DNA from: Pseudanabaena biceps | GTDB lineage: Bacteria > Cyanobacteriota > Cyanobacteriia > Pseudanabaenales > Pseudanabaenaceae | Direction: 5' to 3' | Assembly (NCBI GenBank): GCA_013361095.1 | Contig: JAATWA010000001.1 | Coordinates: 3,689,001 to 3,753,000, forward strand | Length of the DNA: 64,000 nucleotides | Part shown: one piece after another, positions 16,521 to 26,945 of the stretch | Layout: the number at the start of each line of letters is the position of its first letter | Numbering within the stretch: the first letter of the stretch is position 1 | The notes under the pieces: generated by a model | Seen by the model: the letters and a program-made list of their open reading frames with translations, nothing else | What the model was told of the DNA's origin: nothing | Database searches by the model: none | Translations under genes and position numbers: made by a program

Positions 16521-17885
16521 ATGTTAGCAGTGGCAGTCTTGGCGGCGGGAAAGGGAACCCGCATGAAATCCACTTTGCCCAAAGTATTACAGCCCCTCGG
16601 CGGCAAATCTCTTGTGGAAAGAGTTCTTAACGCAACTGATGCGCTCAAAGCCGATCGCCGTATTGCGATCGTTGGTTACTGTAGCGATCAAGTTCGTGCC
16701 GCCCTAGCCGATTATCCCAATTTAGAATTTGCTGAGCAAGCAGAACAGCTAGGTACAGGTCATGCCATTCAACAACTGATGGAACCCTTAGCAAGTTTTG
16801 AAGGTGAATTAGTAGTGTTGACGGGTGACTCTCCCTTAATGCGGACTGAGACAATTCAAGCCCTAATTGATAGTCATCGCCAACACAAAGCATCAGCAAC
16901 CGTATTAACAGCGATTTTACCGAATCCCACTGGTTATGGTCGCGTGTTTTGCGATCGCGATATGAAGATCGAACGCATCATCGAGCATCGTGATTGTAAT
17001 CCTGAACAGATTCTCAATCAGCGTGTAAGTACAGGTGTTTACTGTTTTGATTGGCAAGAGTTAGCGCAAGCGCTTCCGAAACTAACTACAAATAATTCTC
17101 AAAAAGAATATTATTTAACGGAAGTATTTGACTATCTCAAATCGGTCTATGCTAGTGATTTAGAAGATCCTGACGAGAGTTTGGGAATTAACGATCGCCT
17201 CCAGCTAGCCCATGCCTATGAGGTCTTACAAAAACGCGCCAGAGAGAAATGGATGCGGGCGGGCGTAACGATGCTGCTTCCTGAAACCATTACTATTGAT
17301 GACGGAGTGGAACTTGCGCCCAATGTAATTATTGAGCCACATTCCCATTTGCGTGGTCATAGTCAAGTTGGCTCTGGTTCTATCATTGGGCCATCAACGA
17401 TGCTTTCTAATAGTGTCATTGGTGAGAATTGCGAAGTGCAATTCTCAGTAATTGAAGATAGCAAAATTAGTGATAATTGCCGTATTGGACCTTTTGCGCG
17501 AATTCGTGGCGAGTCCGTCGTTGGTGAGAAATGTCGTATCGGTAACTTTGTGGAACTAAAAAATGCCAAGATCGGCGATCGCACCAATGCAGCACATCTA
17601 AGCTATCTTGGCGATGCCACCCTTGGCAAACAGGTCAATGTCGGCGCAGGTACAATTACAGCTAATTATGACGGCTTTAAAAAGCATCAAACTGTAATTG
17701 GCGATCGCAGTAAGACAGGTTCTAACTCAGTTCTCGTCGCACCAATCACCATTGGCGAAAATGTAAATATTGCCGCAGGTTCAGCAATTACGGAAGATGT
17801 AGCAGATAATGCTTTAGCGATCGCTCGTTCTAAACAGATTGTAAAAAATGATTATTACGACCTTGAGGGGCGCAAAAGAAGTTAA
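16521..17885 (+). CDS. glmU: Bifunctional GlmU (N-acetylglucosamine-1-phosphate uridyltransferase / acetyltransferase)
   Basis: 454 residues, normal length. The N-terminal uridyltransferase opens with LAAGKGTRMKSTLPKVLQPL (nucleotide-binding loop) and contains EQLGTGHAIQQ and GDSPLM. The C-terminal left-handed beta-helix (from about residue 250) has hexapeptide repeats, GPFARIRG, and the acetyltransferase active-site region AHLSYLGDA and NYDGFKKHQT. It makes UDP-GlcNAc from GlcN-1-P for peptidoglycan and lipopolysaccharide. A good Shine-Dalgarno (AAGGAGAA) precedes ATG 16521, which is unusual among genes in this window and fits strong expression. Several HIP1 sites. Confidence 0.97.
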   Translation: MLAVAVLAAGKGTRMKSTLPKVLQPLGGKSLVERVLNATDALKADRRIAIVGYCSDQVRAALADYPNLEFAEQAEQLGTGHAIQQLMEPLASFEGELVVLTGDSPLMRTETIQALIDSHRQHKASATVLTAILPNPTGYGRVFCDRDMKIERIIEHRDCNPEQILNQRVSTGVYCFDWQELAQALPKLTTNNSQKEYYLTEVFDYLKSVYASDLEDPDESLGINDRLQLAHAYEVLQKRAREKWMRAGVTMLLPETITIDDGVELAPNVIIEPHSHLRGHSQVGSGSIIGPSTMLSNSVIGENCEVQFSVIEDSKISDNCRIGPFARIRGESVVGEKCRIGNFVELKNAKIGDRTNAAHLSYLGDATLGKQVNVGAGTITANYDGFKKHQTVIGDRSKTGSNSVLVAPITIGENVNIAAGSAITEDVADNALAIARSKQIVKNDYYDLEGRKRS

Positions 17886-17958
17886 CTGCTTCTTGCTTTT
17901 TTTAGTCCGCTTTTAGTGGTCAAGGTCTTCATAAGTACTTGTGTAAAATAAATTACCA

Positions 17959-18005
17959 AACCCCATAAAGTTGCGCCCCGCGGGAGCGCAACTTTATGGG
18001 GTTTC
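17959..18005. repeat. Perfect palindrome, covariant with 52624 copy
   Basis: Arms 17959-17977 and 17987-18005, exact. The flank ACTTGTGTAAAATAAATTACC matches 52606-52626 with few changes (given as ACTTGTGTAAAA and AAATTACC). Compared with 52624-52676 the arm reads CATAAAG instead of CGTAAAG, and the opposite arm has changed to match. Confidence 0.88.
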
Positions 18006-18009
18006 TTAC

Positions 18010-18066
18010 TCCCTTCCTAGTGAATGCGTGGCTCCGCAGCGCAACCCTAATCATTCACTGGGGAGT
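18010..18066. repeat. Degraded copy of the 35358 palindrome
   Basis: The right arm GCGCAACCCTAATCATTCACT is nearly that of 35390-35412 (split as GCGCAACCCTAA and TCATTCACT), but the left arm is shortened (AGTGAATG then GCGTGGCTCCG). Outer pairing ACTCCC/GGGAGT remains. Located 3 bp from the stop of the leftward kinase gene. Confidence 0.75.
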
Positions 18067-18068
18067 AG

Positions 18069-19499
18069 CTACAGATCAATCTCTAAGCAGATCGGGGTGG
18101 AAATTATGTAGGTAGCCAAATAAATTTCAAACCAAAAAGTACTTCCCTGTCCTAATGTACTGCTTACGTTTAGCTCACCGCCCATTATCTCCACAAGACG
18201 CTGGCTAATCGATAAGCCTAACCCAGTCCCTGAATACATTTTTGCGCGATCGCCGACCTGCTCAAAAGACTCAAAGATTTTAGATAGATCTTCTGGCGCA
18301 ATACCCACGCCACTGTCAATTACATCGAAGCGAATTTTATCATTACTAGAACTCTGTACGACTAGCTTCACCGTACCCTTATCTGTAAACTTGATAGAAT
18401 TACCTATCAAGTTAAATAAAATTTGTCGCAGACGCTTAGCATCTCCACGCACAAGGGTAGGAAGCTTTCCAATTGGATTGTAAGTAACTTCGATAGCTTT
18501 GCTGAGTGCTTGAACTTTAAAAACATCAATTAAATTATTTAGAAATTCATCTAAATGGAATGCAGAATTATTAATTTCTATTTTCCCCATTTCGATTTTA
18601 GAAAGATCTAGGATGTCATTAATTAATGTCAATAAGTGATTACCACTGCATTGAATGACATTTAATCCTTCTTGCCGTTTAGTTGGTTCCTCATTTAGTT
18701 TGAGAAGTTGGGCATAACCAAGAATTACATTAAGAGGTGTTCTCAGCTCATGACTCATATTAGTAAGAAACTGACTTTTGGCTCTATTGGCAACCTCTGC
18801 GGCTTCTTTAGCAATTTTAAGCTCAGATGTTCGTTCCTGCACAAGGTGTTCTAAATTCTGATTGAATTCTTGTAGTTGTTTATTCATCATACAAAGTTGA
18901 TGCCGACTCTCCGCTAAGCCGATCATCATGCTATAAGCTCTCAGGCTTGAAACTAATGTGGTAAAAAGCTTATGTTCTGTTAGTTCTATTTTTGAGCGAT
19001 AGTCATTGATGTCGTAGTTCAAAACCACTGAAGATTCGGGGAAATCTGCTGGCTGACCTGTACGCAAAATAATTCGCACTAGTTGATTTTGTAAAACTTC
19101 GCGAATATATTTAATTGCCTTTAATCCTGAATCATTAGTTTCCATGATCACATCTTGGAGAATGATAGCGATATCAGGATTTTGCTCAATGATTTTGATT
19201 CCTTCTGCACCCGAAAAAGCAGAAATTATTTCAAGTTCTTTACCTGCGAACTTGAATCCATCTAAGGCAAATTTAGTAACGGTATGTACTGATAAATCGT
19301 CATCACAGATCAGGATTTTCCATATTGATCGATTTGACAAAGACTTGATTTCAAAACTTTCTTGCTCTCCGCGCTCTTGATAATTAGGAAGATTTTGGAG
19401 GTTGATTTGATTTGGTCGATCTTTACCAAAATCTTCCTCTATAAATAAGATTTCATCATCATCTTCGATAAAAATTAGCTCGTCAGACTCTGTAGACAT
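18069..19499 (-). CDS. Receiver-histidine kinase hybrid (response regulator with kinase output)
   Basis: 476 residues. An acidic N-terminal stretch (about 1-55) precedes a receiver domain (about 60-195; ILICDDD and [13 protein letters not shown] with the phospho-acceptor Asp). The following region with TGQPADFP resembles the DUF3369-associated type. A coiled coil ([18 protein letters not shown]) leads to HisKA ([13 protein letters not shown], about 255) and HATPase_c (DSGVGIA, GTGLGLS). No membrane segment. It is the last gene of a leftward run behind FhaB-like, CHAT and DUF928 genes, 12 bp after the DUF928 stop, so it is probably co-transcribed and may regulate the secretion locus. Confidence 0.9.
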   Translation of the reverse strand: MSTESDELIFIEDDDEILFIEEDFGKDRPNQINLQNLPNYQERGEQESFEIKSLSNRSIWKILICDDDLSVHTVTKFALDGFKFAGKELEIISAFSGAEGIKIIEQNPDIAIILQDVIMETNDSGLKAIKYIREVLQNQLVRIILRTGQPADFPESSVVLNYDINDYRSKIELTEHKLFTTLVSSLRAYSMMIGLAESRHQLCMMNKQLQEFNQNLEHLVQERTSELKIAKEAAEVANRAKSQFLTNMSHELRTPLNVILGYAQLLKLNEEPTKRQEGLNVIQCSGNHLLTLINDILDLSKIEMGKIEINNSAFHLDEFLNNLIDVFKVQALSKAIEVTYNPIGKLPTLVRGDAKRLRQILFNLIGNSIKFTDKGTVKLVVQSSSNDKIRFDVIDSGVGIAPEDLSKIFESFEQVGDRAKMYSGTGLGLSISQRLVEIMGGELNVSSTLGQGSTFWFEIYLATYIISTPICLEIDL

Positions 19500-19511
19500 T
19501 TTGCTTTTCTA

Positions 19512-20288
19512 CTAATGATTTGTGCTACTAACAACAAATGTTTTAATGGGAACATTGGCTAAAAATTCTAGGCTAGAGGACTTGAGCAGATTGATCCACC
19601 CATTTTTAATTTCAGCCCTGTTGGGTTGAGATAACCGCATATTGATTAATCCCGCGATCGCTTCGTGCCAAATACCTGACCTTTCATAGAGAGATACTTG
19701 CTCAATTCCTGAAGCCTTTTCTAGCTGACTAATTAGAGTTCGCTCTGGGGCAATGCGTCGCACAATTCCTTCAGAGAAATTATCCTCAGGATCGCCAGTC
19801 TCGCATACTACAGAAATTAGCCATTTGTAGTCTTTCCCAACTTCCAAGGGGGCGTTGTCAAATTTCGCACTGACAATAGTGGGTGTACTGGTTAACGGAA
19901 TTCTTTTCTGGGCGATACCTTTACCCTGCGGATTTTCAAGAATAAACTCCACCGCGATCGCCGATGTTTTAGGAATATAGGCGAAAAATTGTGGGTTAGG
20001 CAATATGGTCAGCCCAAACTTATTTGGCGGCAACAGTAGAGTAAGTTGCTGTTCTGGTGATTTATTTGTATTCTCAGCGTTATTGGGTTGGAAAATTTTG
20101 TCATTTAGACATTGTGCGTCGCCACTGCGTCTGCCGCCACCAATAGTTGAGGTCGGTGCGGGATGTCTTTTTGGCGGCTCAAATATTTGAGCATTGGCTT
20201 CTGTTACAAAAGCAGAAAATGTGCTTATTTTCAAAACTGTAGCGATCGCTGAGAGCGTACAGACGCGATTAAAATTCTTGTAAAACAT
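19512..20288 (-). CDS. DUF928 secreted protein
   Basis: 258 residues with a signal peptide (cleavage after TEANA). The mature part has PKRHPAP...GGGRRSGD near its start, then LTLLLPPNKFGLT, FFAYIPKTSAIAVEFIL and YKWLISVVC. This matches the DUF928 family found almost only in cyanobacteria, commonly beside CHAT and haemagglutinin-domain genes. The fold and function are unknown; location should be periplasmic. It lies 110 bp downstream of the CHAT gene, with the palindrome at 20375-20395 in between, and 12 bp upstream of the kinase gene. Confidence 0.8.
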   Translation of the reverse strand: MFYKNFNRVCTLSAIATVLKISTFSAFVTEANAQIFEPPKRHPAPTSTIGGGRRSGDAQCLNDKIFQPNNAENTNKSPEQQLTLLLPPNKFGLTILPNPQFFAYIPKTSAIAVEFILENPQGKGIAQKRIPLTSTPTIVSAKFDNAPLEVGKDYKWLISVVCETGDPEDNFSEGIVRRIAPERTLISQLEKASGIEQVSLYERSGIWHEAIAGLINMRLSQPNRAEIKNGWINLLKSSSLEFLANVPIKTFVVSSTNH

Positions 20289-20374
20289 AGCTTTAATCTC
20301 GAAAGTGCTGACCGATTAAGTCATTTAAATTATATTACCTGTTTTTTTATAGTTATAGTGATCAAACAGGAGAG

Positions 20375-20395
20375 TGGCGGCGCGATGCGCCGCCA
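20375..20395. repeat. Short palindrome with GGCGGCGC core
   Basis: Arms TGGCGGCGC (20375-20383) and complement (20387-20395) around GAT, located 4 bp after the CHAT stop codon (reading leftward). Weak extension outside. May reduce read-through into DUF928. Confidence 0.75.
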
Positions 20396-20398
20396 GCC

Positions 20399-23032
20399 TC
20401 ATAGCCAATTGCCGACTAGGACAAAGGGAGCCCAGTAAAAGGGATGTGTAAATTGTGGCTTTTTAAAGAGACTAATCTGAGCTTTGCGTAATGCATCAGC
20501 TTTGGTAATTCCTGATGTTGCCAACTCCTGATAAAAAACTTCCATAAATGTGGCAGTGGCGCTATCTTCTACTGACCATAAACTCGCGATCGTGCTTCTT
20601 GCGCCCGATCGCACTGCTATTCCTGCTAGCCCTAAGGCAGCGCGATTATCACCCCTTGCGGTTTTGCAAGCACTGAGTACCAATAGCTCGATCGGATTTT
20701 TGCTGTCTTGATCCTTAGATTGCAGCAATTCTCCTAGATCCTTGACTCCCAGACGGTTGTTCCAAGTCAAAATAAATGTCTTGTTGACATCAGAACTAAA
20801 TTCGCCGTGAGTTGCTAAGTGCATCACTTTAAATGGAATTTCACGGATTTTTTCTTGGATCGATTCACTTATAAATGCTTCATTTAGCAATGGAGGTTCA
20901 GTTGAGACCACCGCGGAGATTTGCTGCATTTCTCTCTCGACATTTGGTAAAGCATTAAAGTTTTGCGTTTCTTTACTTATGCCACCCACAAATACTTCTA
21001 ACTTTTGAAGTTTGAGTGGACGAGGATCGAGGAGTTGTAAGCTCGGCGCAATTGCGAGATTATACTTCTCCATCAAATATTTTTCTCCATCATACAGAAC
21101 CGCCATGGGCAAATTGCGGAGCGAACCATCAAGGACAAACGCTAAGGTTTTAATTTTATTGGCGGCTAATTGAGCTTCTATCTCTTTGCCGATTAAGATT
21201 TGGTAGATCTTTTGCGATATTTCTTGAATATCTGTTTCTAGAGATGTGCGTCGCAGCGATCGCCGTAATTCGCTCAAAAATTCTTCAAGTTTGTCTTGAG
21301 TAATTTTGGTGCTATGGTGCAGCACAGAACGGTTCGGTAGTGAAATAATCACATCTAGACGATCAGGTAATATAATTGGATAGATTACTGCTGCCTGTGG
21401 ATCAATTTCGTCAATTTGCGTGACTTTACCAGTCAGACAAGCTTCTTTGAAGAAGTTATCTAGCTCTGCTACTTGCAGAGAGTCAATCACTGTCCGCGCT
21501 GCTTTGAGATTGGTAGCGCTAACTTGCGTGCCGTTTTCAGGTGTGAGAAGTAAAGCAACAAGCTGACGGTAAACAGGTTCAACACTATCTCGAAAAGAAA
21601 ATTGTAGATCATTCCTACTAGATACTAAATCGCCTCGAATTGCCGCTAAGGTATTAACGGCTTCACTATAAGCTGCGATCGCTTGGGTATTTCTGCCCCT
21701 AGCTTTGAGGATTCGTCCGAGTTGCCATTGCCAGCGATAAGCAATATCAGCAGCATTATTAGTTTGGGCAAGCAGGAGAGCTTTTTCAGTAAGATTTTGA
21801 GCTTCTAGCGGTTGCTGATTTTGTTCGTAGAGTTCGCCCAGATAACCGATCGCGTAGGACTCAGCCCTTGGATCGCCCATATTTTTAGCATCTTGAGCGG
21901 CAGATGCGAGTATTTGAACAGATGCTTGGAGATCGCTAGATATGGGATTGAGTTTCGCTAAAATTTGGACAAAGTTGACCTTGGCATAGACTGAAGCTCG
22001 GCTGGGTGAGAGATTAGACAGTTGCGTTTGAATTTCTGTTAGTAATAGTGGGGATACTTCAATCTGCTTGATTTCAGTTTGCAAATGCAATTGGTTTAAT
22101 TGAGATTGCACTTTTTGAATTGGATAAGTAGCGGCGATCGCAGCCTGTTGATAGTAGGCGATCGCTTCATCATTTTGTTGCAAGCTATGGGAAACATTTC
22201 CTAAACTCAGTAGAGTATCGGCTACTATGGCGCGATCATTCAGCTTTTTGGCGATCGCTAGACCTTCTTGTAATAAGACTTGAGCTTTTGCAAAATCACC
22301 ATTTAGTTGCAGAGTATTTCCAAGATTAAGTAGAATTGCCGCCTTGAGTTTAGATTCAGGGAGTGATTTAAGTTCTATTTGAACTTGCTGAAGAATATTT
22401 TGGGCTTTGGCATATAAACCCAGCGATCGCATAGCTTGACTTTGATTGATCGTACTGCGGAGCGCTCCATTCTGATCGCCAACTTGTCCATAGGTGTCGG
22501 TTGCCTGTTGCCATGTTATTAACGCTGCCTCGGCATTACCTTGAGCAAGTTGAATATTGCCTTGAATATTGAGTACCTGTGCTAATAGTTTTGGTTGTTG
22601 CGGATTAGCAGATTGCAGGATCTCCAAGCTCATGGCGATCGCGCGTTGTGATTCCTTCCATTGACCAAGTTGTTGATGGGCGAGAGCAAGGTTACTCAAG
22701 ACAACGGATTGATTAAGACGATCGCCTTGTTTTGCATAAATGTCAGAGGCTTGCTGCCAGTTTGCGATCGCTTGATGATATTGTCCTGATTGATAAAGTT
22801 GTTTACCGAACTGCACTAAATTTGATGGATTGAACTCAGAACTAACAACACTCACAACTTCAGAAGTGTCACTTTTATTAATGTTAGTAGCAGTGCTAGG
22901 TTGAGCTGTGTAGCTTAAAAGTAGCACCATCGTAGTCACATAAGCTCCTAGGCTGGCATAGCATAAAAATCTAAAATTTTGTTTTTGTAGATTTAAGATC
23001 GACTTCCATAAGAACATGGCTTTTCCTGACAT
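20399..23032 (-). CDS. TPR-CHAT protein
   Basis: 877 residues. A hydrophobic segment (about 20-42) acts as signal or membrane anchor. About ten tetratricopeptide repeats span roughly residues 65-480 (for example LVQFGKQLYQSGQYHQAIAN). The C-terminal CHAT domain (about 560-877) keeps the caspase-like catalytic pair: His in MHLATHGEF and Cys in LVLSACKTARGD. It also has ASLWSVEDSATATFM and the terminal FYWAPFVLVG. CHAT proteins are caspase-relative proteases or scaffolds; in cyanobacteria many accompany two-partner-secretion genes. ATG 23032 starts 19 bp after the FhaB-like stop. A second ATG at 23017 has a better Shine-Dalgarno (AGGA). Confidence 0.9.
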   Translation of the reverse strand: MSGKAMFLWKSILNLQKQNFRFLCYASLGAYVTTMVLLLSYTAQPSTATNINKSDTSEVVSVVSSEFNPSNLVQFGKQLYQSGQYHQAIANWQQASDIYAKQGDRLNQSVVLSNLALAHQQLGQWKESQRAIAMSLEILQSANPQQPKLLAQVLNIQGNIQLAQGNAEAALITWQQATDTYGQVGDQNGALRSTINQSQAMRSLGLYAKAQNILQQVQIELKSLPESKLKAAILLNLGNTLQLNGDFAKAQVLLQEGLAIAKKLNDRAIVADTLLSLGNVSHSLQQNDEAIAYYQQAAIAATYPIQKVQSQLNQLHLQTEIKQIEVSPLLLTEIQTQLSNLSPSRASVYAKVNFVQILAKLNPISSDLQASVQILASAAQDAKNMGDPRAESYAIGYLGELYEQNQQPLEAQNLTEKALLLAQTNNAADIAYRWQWQLGRILKARGRNTQAIAAYSEAVNTLAAIRGDLVSSRNDLQFSFRDSVEPVYRQLVALLLTPENGTQVSATNLKAARTVIDSLQVAELDNFFKEACLTGKVTQIDEIDPQAAVIYPIILPDRLDVIISLPNRSVLHHSTKITQDKLEEFLSELRRSLRRTSLETDIQEISQKIYQILIGKEIEAQLAANKIKTLAFVLDGSLRNLPMAVLYDGEKYLMEKYNLAIAPSLQLLDPRPLKLQKLEVFVGGISKETQNFNALPNVEREMQQISAVVSTEPPLLNEAFISESIQEKIREIPFKVMHLATHGEFSSDVNKTFILTWNNRLGVKDLGELLQSKDQDSKNPIELLVLSACKTARGDNRAALGLAGIAVRSGARSTIASLWSVEDSATATFMEVFYQELATSGITKADALRKAQISLFKKPQFTHPFYWAPFVLVGNWL

Positions 23033-23051
23033 ATTGAGATTTCGGAGATGA

Positions 23052-26000
23052 TTACTGACAAGATGGTTGAGCTATGGCAGGACTAAGCGGATTGGAAGAT
23101 GCTATTAATCTTAGTCTACCTTGACTATTGCGAGCGATCGTATTAGCTTCCACAATTGATTTAGGAACTTTTTTAACTACTTCGTGATTTGTCTCTAAGT
23201 TTGAAGTTTGACTGGGATTACTAGGTAAAAGTTCAGTCAACTCCACAAGAGGTTGAGCGCTAGAAATCGGCTCCATAGGACTTTGGGGTAAGCCACCCCG
23301 ACCTGAAACCGTAAAGCTATTCTCTTTACTAGACAACTTTCCGCCGATCGCACAGCTTTGACTAACCTGTTTTGATAGATCAATTAGATTAACAGATAAA
23401 GTCATCAACCCTCGACTAGGATCAATCTCTGGGGGCGTAACAATTACATTCCCCTGTAAACCAAATTGGGAACTAGCTGTAATATCACTAAAGGCTGTTG
23501 GTTGAAAACGGAACTCTAACCCATAAATGCCTTTGGTCGTAATGTTAATATTGCCGCCATTGCCTGTAAACGCATTAGCAAAAATATTACTATCCTCCTC
23601 TCTCACACCAACTATAAACCCTGCATTAATGTTGATGTTGCCCCCATTCCCCCCTGACTGATTTGTGCCTGCGGTAGTGCTAATTTGACTGCGATCGCGC
23701 AAGAGCAATATAGATGGAACATTTAAGTTAATATTTCCTCCATTTGTGCTGGCTGTGGTGGCATTAATGGAAGAACCATTGAGAAGAGAAAGGGTATCGG
23801 CGAATATAGTAATATTGCCACCTATTCCTGAGCCAAGACTATCGACGGCAATAGTTGCGCCATCTTGCAGCGTGACATTCTCGGGATCGATCCTAATATT
23901 ACCGCCATCTCCTGTGGAACCTTGAGTTGTATTGGCAAATAGACCAGTCCCCGCCGTAAAGAGAATCGAGTTTCCTGCAATGAGATGGATGTTACCTGCT
24001 TTGCCTTGACCACTGGTTTGGGCGATAATTTGGCTATCATCTTTGAAGGTAATTCTTTCCCCTGCGATGACATTGATATTGCCTGCATTACCGAGACTAT
24101 TAGTATTACTGAGGGTTTGACTACCATTCTGGAAAACAATCGAATTAGGACTAATAATCATAAGATCCCCCGCCGCATCAACTCCTTGAGTTGTACTCAC
24201 GATCAAGGTCTTGTCAAAGGTAAGATTGCCTAAAGCTTTAACTGTTACGTCTCCCGATCGCCCATTTTGTCCAGATCCAAAGATCGTAGTAATGAAAGTA
24301 TTAGGATCGTTAATATCATAGGCTCGTTTAGGCAAATTTATAGTCTTGCTCGTAATCACCTGAAGATAGGCGATCCTTAAATCACTTAAGCCATTAATAT
24401 TCACCGTTCCTGCTTGCCCAAAAGCTGATGAGGTAAATAGACCAAGATTACTAATTTGATCTTTTGCCACTAGGAAAATTTCGCCACCATTGCCACTTTT
24501 AGACCCTAACTTTGAGATGGAGAACGACAATATGTAGCTAGTTAAGTCGCTTAAAATATTGCCATTTGGAGTAGAGATAGATACCGCTCCTCCATTTTGA
24601 GAACTTGCCGCAGGAGCAAATGAATATGCTGACAAAGTTGAATTATTAAGATTAATATTCCCAGAATCAGAATACAAATAAATAGCACCTCCATTTCTAG
24701 CATTAGTCGATGGGGAGAATGAGTAAGAGTACAAGGTTAAGTCATTAAGGTTAATGTCACCCGAAGAAGTCGCCAAAGAAATCGCACCTCCATTGCCAGC
24801 ATATTCTGATTTTGATGAAGAATAGGAAGCCGTGGAGGAATTAAGCGGTGCATTAATCAGCGAAATATTCCCAGAATTAGTAGCTAATGAGAATGCTCCA
24901 CCATTTCCAGAAGACTTAGAGCCTGAGTAAGTACCAGTGTCTAAGTAAGTACCAGTATCTCCGAAGAAACTTCTGACATCTTTAATTGTGATATTGCCAG
25001 AATAAGTAGCAAAAGAAACTTCTCCTCCGTTACCAGAAGTACCTAATGCCAATGAAACAGAGGGTGATTTCCAAAGTGGACGATTTAACGTGATATTACC
25101 AGAGTAAGAAGTAAGCGAAACTGCGCCTGCATTAGCTGAATTTCCAGAAAAGGAGAATGAGGAAGAGTCAAAGTATATGTTATCTAGAGTTATGTTCCCT
25201 AAGTAAGAAGACAAGGAAATACTGCCCGCATTACTCGCATTCCCAAATTGGGTAAAAGAGTCTGTAATCAAGTCAGAGGTTATCTTAATATTGCCAGAGT
25301 AAGTAGAAATAGAAATCGAGCCACCCTTTCCAGCTTTACCAAAGGTTGGCTCTGAGTATGCGTTAAAGTCTGACTTTAGAGTGATATCTCCTCGCCCATA
25401 GACAAGAATATCGCCAGCATTAGCGCCGACAATATTTGTACTAGTATCAACTTCTTTTATTGAGATTTTACCTTCTAAAGTATTGGGAATATACTGGTTG
25501 GTCAATAACACCAACCCACTTGGCTGATCTACGCGAATAGTTCCATTTACCGTAATATCAGCTCTAGCAGGAGGATTTGCATAACTTGGCATAGCAGCAA
25601 CCGATCCCAAACCTATGGGACTAGTTGGTAAGCCCCCCAACTGCGCCCAATCGACTCCTGCTCTTATATCCAATGTTGATTGAGAACTCCCATTAATCGT
25701 AATAGGAATCTTTGTTGATACAATATCTTGAACTGCTCCATTACTATTTCTGATCGCCTGATAATCTGTCAAATAAAATTTTGCCAAGTCTGCATAACTC
25801 TTTGTGGCATTAAATAGATTCTTATTACTGGGGTTGATCGTAGTATTCACTGCTCCTGTGCTATTGATCGTGACATTACCGAGCATAATGCTGCCTCCCG
25901 CCAAAATATGCAACGAGGCTCCTGTATAGTTTCCTAATGTCACATGACCACTTGCCAGAATAACTGGATCATTCGGGCTAATTAAATTACCGATAGTTCC

Positions 26001-26855
26001 ATTTGACTTCTCGATATTCAAGTTCCCACCAGAAAAGAAATGAGCATCCCCAATCACTGGATTTTGCGATCGCAGTACCATATTGCCACCTGACCAAAAC
26101 CCACTATCAAAATTGTTTAAAGCAAAAATATCAACTGATTGATTTCCTTGTACCAGCAAATCTCTACCTGCTACCGCATAAAAAGATGTGCTAGCAGTAT
26201 CGCGAACAATAATATCTTGAGCTTGCAGTGTTAAATCTCTACCTGCCAGCAATTGCCCCTGCAAGTCTAGTTTGTTCGCATTTAAGACTAAGTCTTGTGT
26301 CGTAGCGAGATTTGCGCGATTGCTGATGGTTGCTCCCACATTGCTCGTTCCATATTGCAAACCTGCGGTAATGGTTGTGGTCAGTAATGGTGGTGCTTTG
26401 GGATTGGTGGCGCTAAACTCGCTGCTATCAAACAATTTAAAACTATCTGCCGTACTCCCAACAAATGTCCCACCAATATCTAACTTCGCATTTGCCCCAA
26501 ATGTAATACCGTTTGGGTTGAGCAAAAATAAATTCGCATTGCCATTGACTTTTAAAGTTCCATTAATATTTGAGATAGAGTTACCCGTTACCCTCGTCAC
26601 GACATTCTTAATACCACCAGCATTATTAAAATAAGCTGTACTATTGATGGGAACTGAGAAATCTTGAAAACTATGATAAAGATTTACACCTTTAGTAGTA
26701 CCACTGTCGATCTGATAGGTTACTCCGTTTATCGTTACTTGTGAATTTATGGGTAAGGAATTGTCTGGGATAATCTGCGCCATCCCTGAAAATGGCATAT
26801 TAAAATAGCCAATGGCAAACAAACTAGTCAGGTAGATACTAGGGTTAAGTCTCAT
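23052..26855 (-). CDS. FhaB-like filamentous haemagglutinin (TPS exoprotein)
   Basis: 1267 residues. A signal peptide (ending SGMAQ) is followed by the TPS secretion domain (about 28-270) with the hallmark NLFLLNPNGITFGANA. The remainder is beta-helix. From about residue 505 to 775 there are seven to eight repeats of about 36 residues built on NGGAVSLTSYSGNI, then further NGGNINI-type repeats and a Ser/Pro-rich tail. Expected to be exported through the FhaC-like pore encoded at 28620-30413 and to act at the cell surface in adhesion or self-recognition. No toxin tip is recognisable, so a contact-dependent inhibition role is not supported. First gene of the leftward operon with CHAT. Confidence 0.92.
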   Translation of the reverse strand: MRLNPSIYLTSLFAIGYFNMPFSGMAQIIPDNSLPINSQVTINGVTYQIDSGTTKGVNLYHSFQDFSVPINSTAYFNNAGGIKNVVTRVTGNSISNINGTLKVNGNANLFLLNPNGITFGANAKLDIGGTFVGSTADSFKLFDSSEFSATNPKAPPLLTTTITAGLQYGTSNVGATISNRANLATTQDLVLNANKLDLQGQLLAGRDLTLQAQDIIVRDTASTSFYAVAGRDLLVQGNQSVDIFALNNFDSGFWSGGNMVLRSQNPVIGDAHFFSGGNLNIEKSNGTIGNLISPNDPVILASGHVTLGNYTGASLHILAGGSIMLGNVTINSTGAVNTTINPSNKNLFNATKSYADLAKFYLTDYQAIRNSNGAVQDIVSTKIPITINGSSQSTLDIRAGVDWAQLGGLPTSPIGLGSVAAMPSYANPPARADITVNGTIRVDQPSGLVLLTNQYIPNTLEGKISIKEVDTSTNIVGANAGDILVYGRGDITLKSDFNAYSEPTFGKAGKGGSISISTYSGNIKITSDLITDSFTQFGNASNAGSISLSSYLGNITLDNIYFDSSSFSFSGNSANAGAVSLTSYSGNITLNRPLWKSPSVSLALGTSGNGGEVSFATYSGNITIKDVRSFFGDTGTYLDTGTYSGSKSSGNGGAFSLATNSGNISLINAPLNSSTASYSSSKSEYAGNGGAISLATSSGDINLNDLTLYSYSFSPSTNARNGGAIYLYSDSGNINLNNSTLSAYSFAPAASSQNGGAVSISTPNGNILSDLTSYILSFSISKLGSKSGNGGEIFLVAKDQISNLGLFTSSAFGQAGTVNINGLSDLRIAYLQVITSKTINLPKRAYDINDPNTFITTIFGSGQNGRSGDVTVKALGNLTFDKTLIVSTTQGVDAAGDLMIISPNSIVFQNGSQTLSNTNSLGNAGNINVIAGERITFKDDSQIIAQTSGQGKAGNIHLIAGNSILFTAGTGLFANTTQGSTGDGGNIRIDPENVTLQDGATIAVDSLGSGIGGNITIFADTLSLLNGSSINATTASTNGGNINLNVPSILLLRDRSQISTTAGTNQSGGNGGNININAGFIVGVREEDSNIFANAFTGNGGNINITTKGIYGLEFRFQPTAFSDITASSQFGLQGNVIVTPPEIDPSRGLMTLSVNLIDLSKQVSQSCAIGGKLSSKENSFTVSGRGGLPQSPMEPISSAQPLVELTELLPSNPSQTSNLETNHEVVKKVPKSIVEANTIARNSQGRLRLIASSNPLSPAIAQPSCQ

Positions 26856-26881
26856 AGTCTAAATTCTTTTTAAAAGCAATT

Positions 26882-26943
26882 TACGAAATAAAGATTAGGA
26901 ATTCTCGCAGCAATTTACGAGAATCCCTAATCTTTATTTCGTA
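26882..26943. repeat. Palindrome upstream of FhaB-like gene
   Basis: Arms 26882-26907 and 26918-26943 (25 of 26 pairs) with loop CAGCAATTTA. A/T-rich stem, without the GC core of other copies. It lies in the 26856-27165 gap between divergent genes; no gene in that gap. Confidence 0.85.
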
Positions 26944-26945
26944 GT

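Noticed and set aside
23052..26855. Contact-dependent inhibition CdiA toxin
   Set aside because: No VENN/pretoxin motif or toxin tip at the C-terminus and no small immunity gene following; the next gene encodes the CHAT protein.
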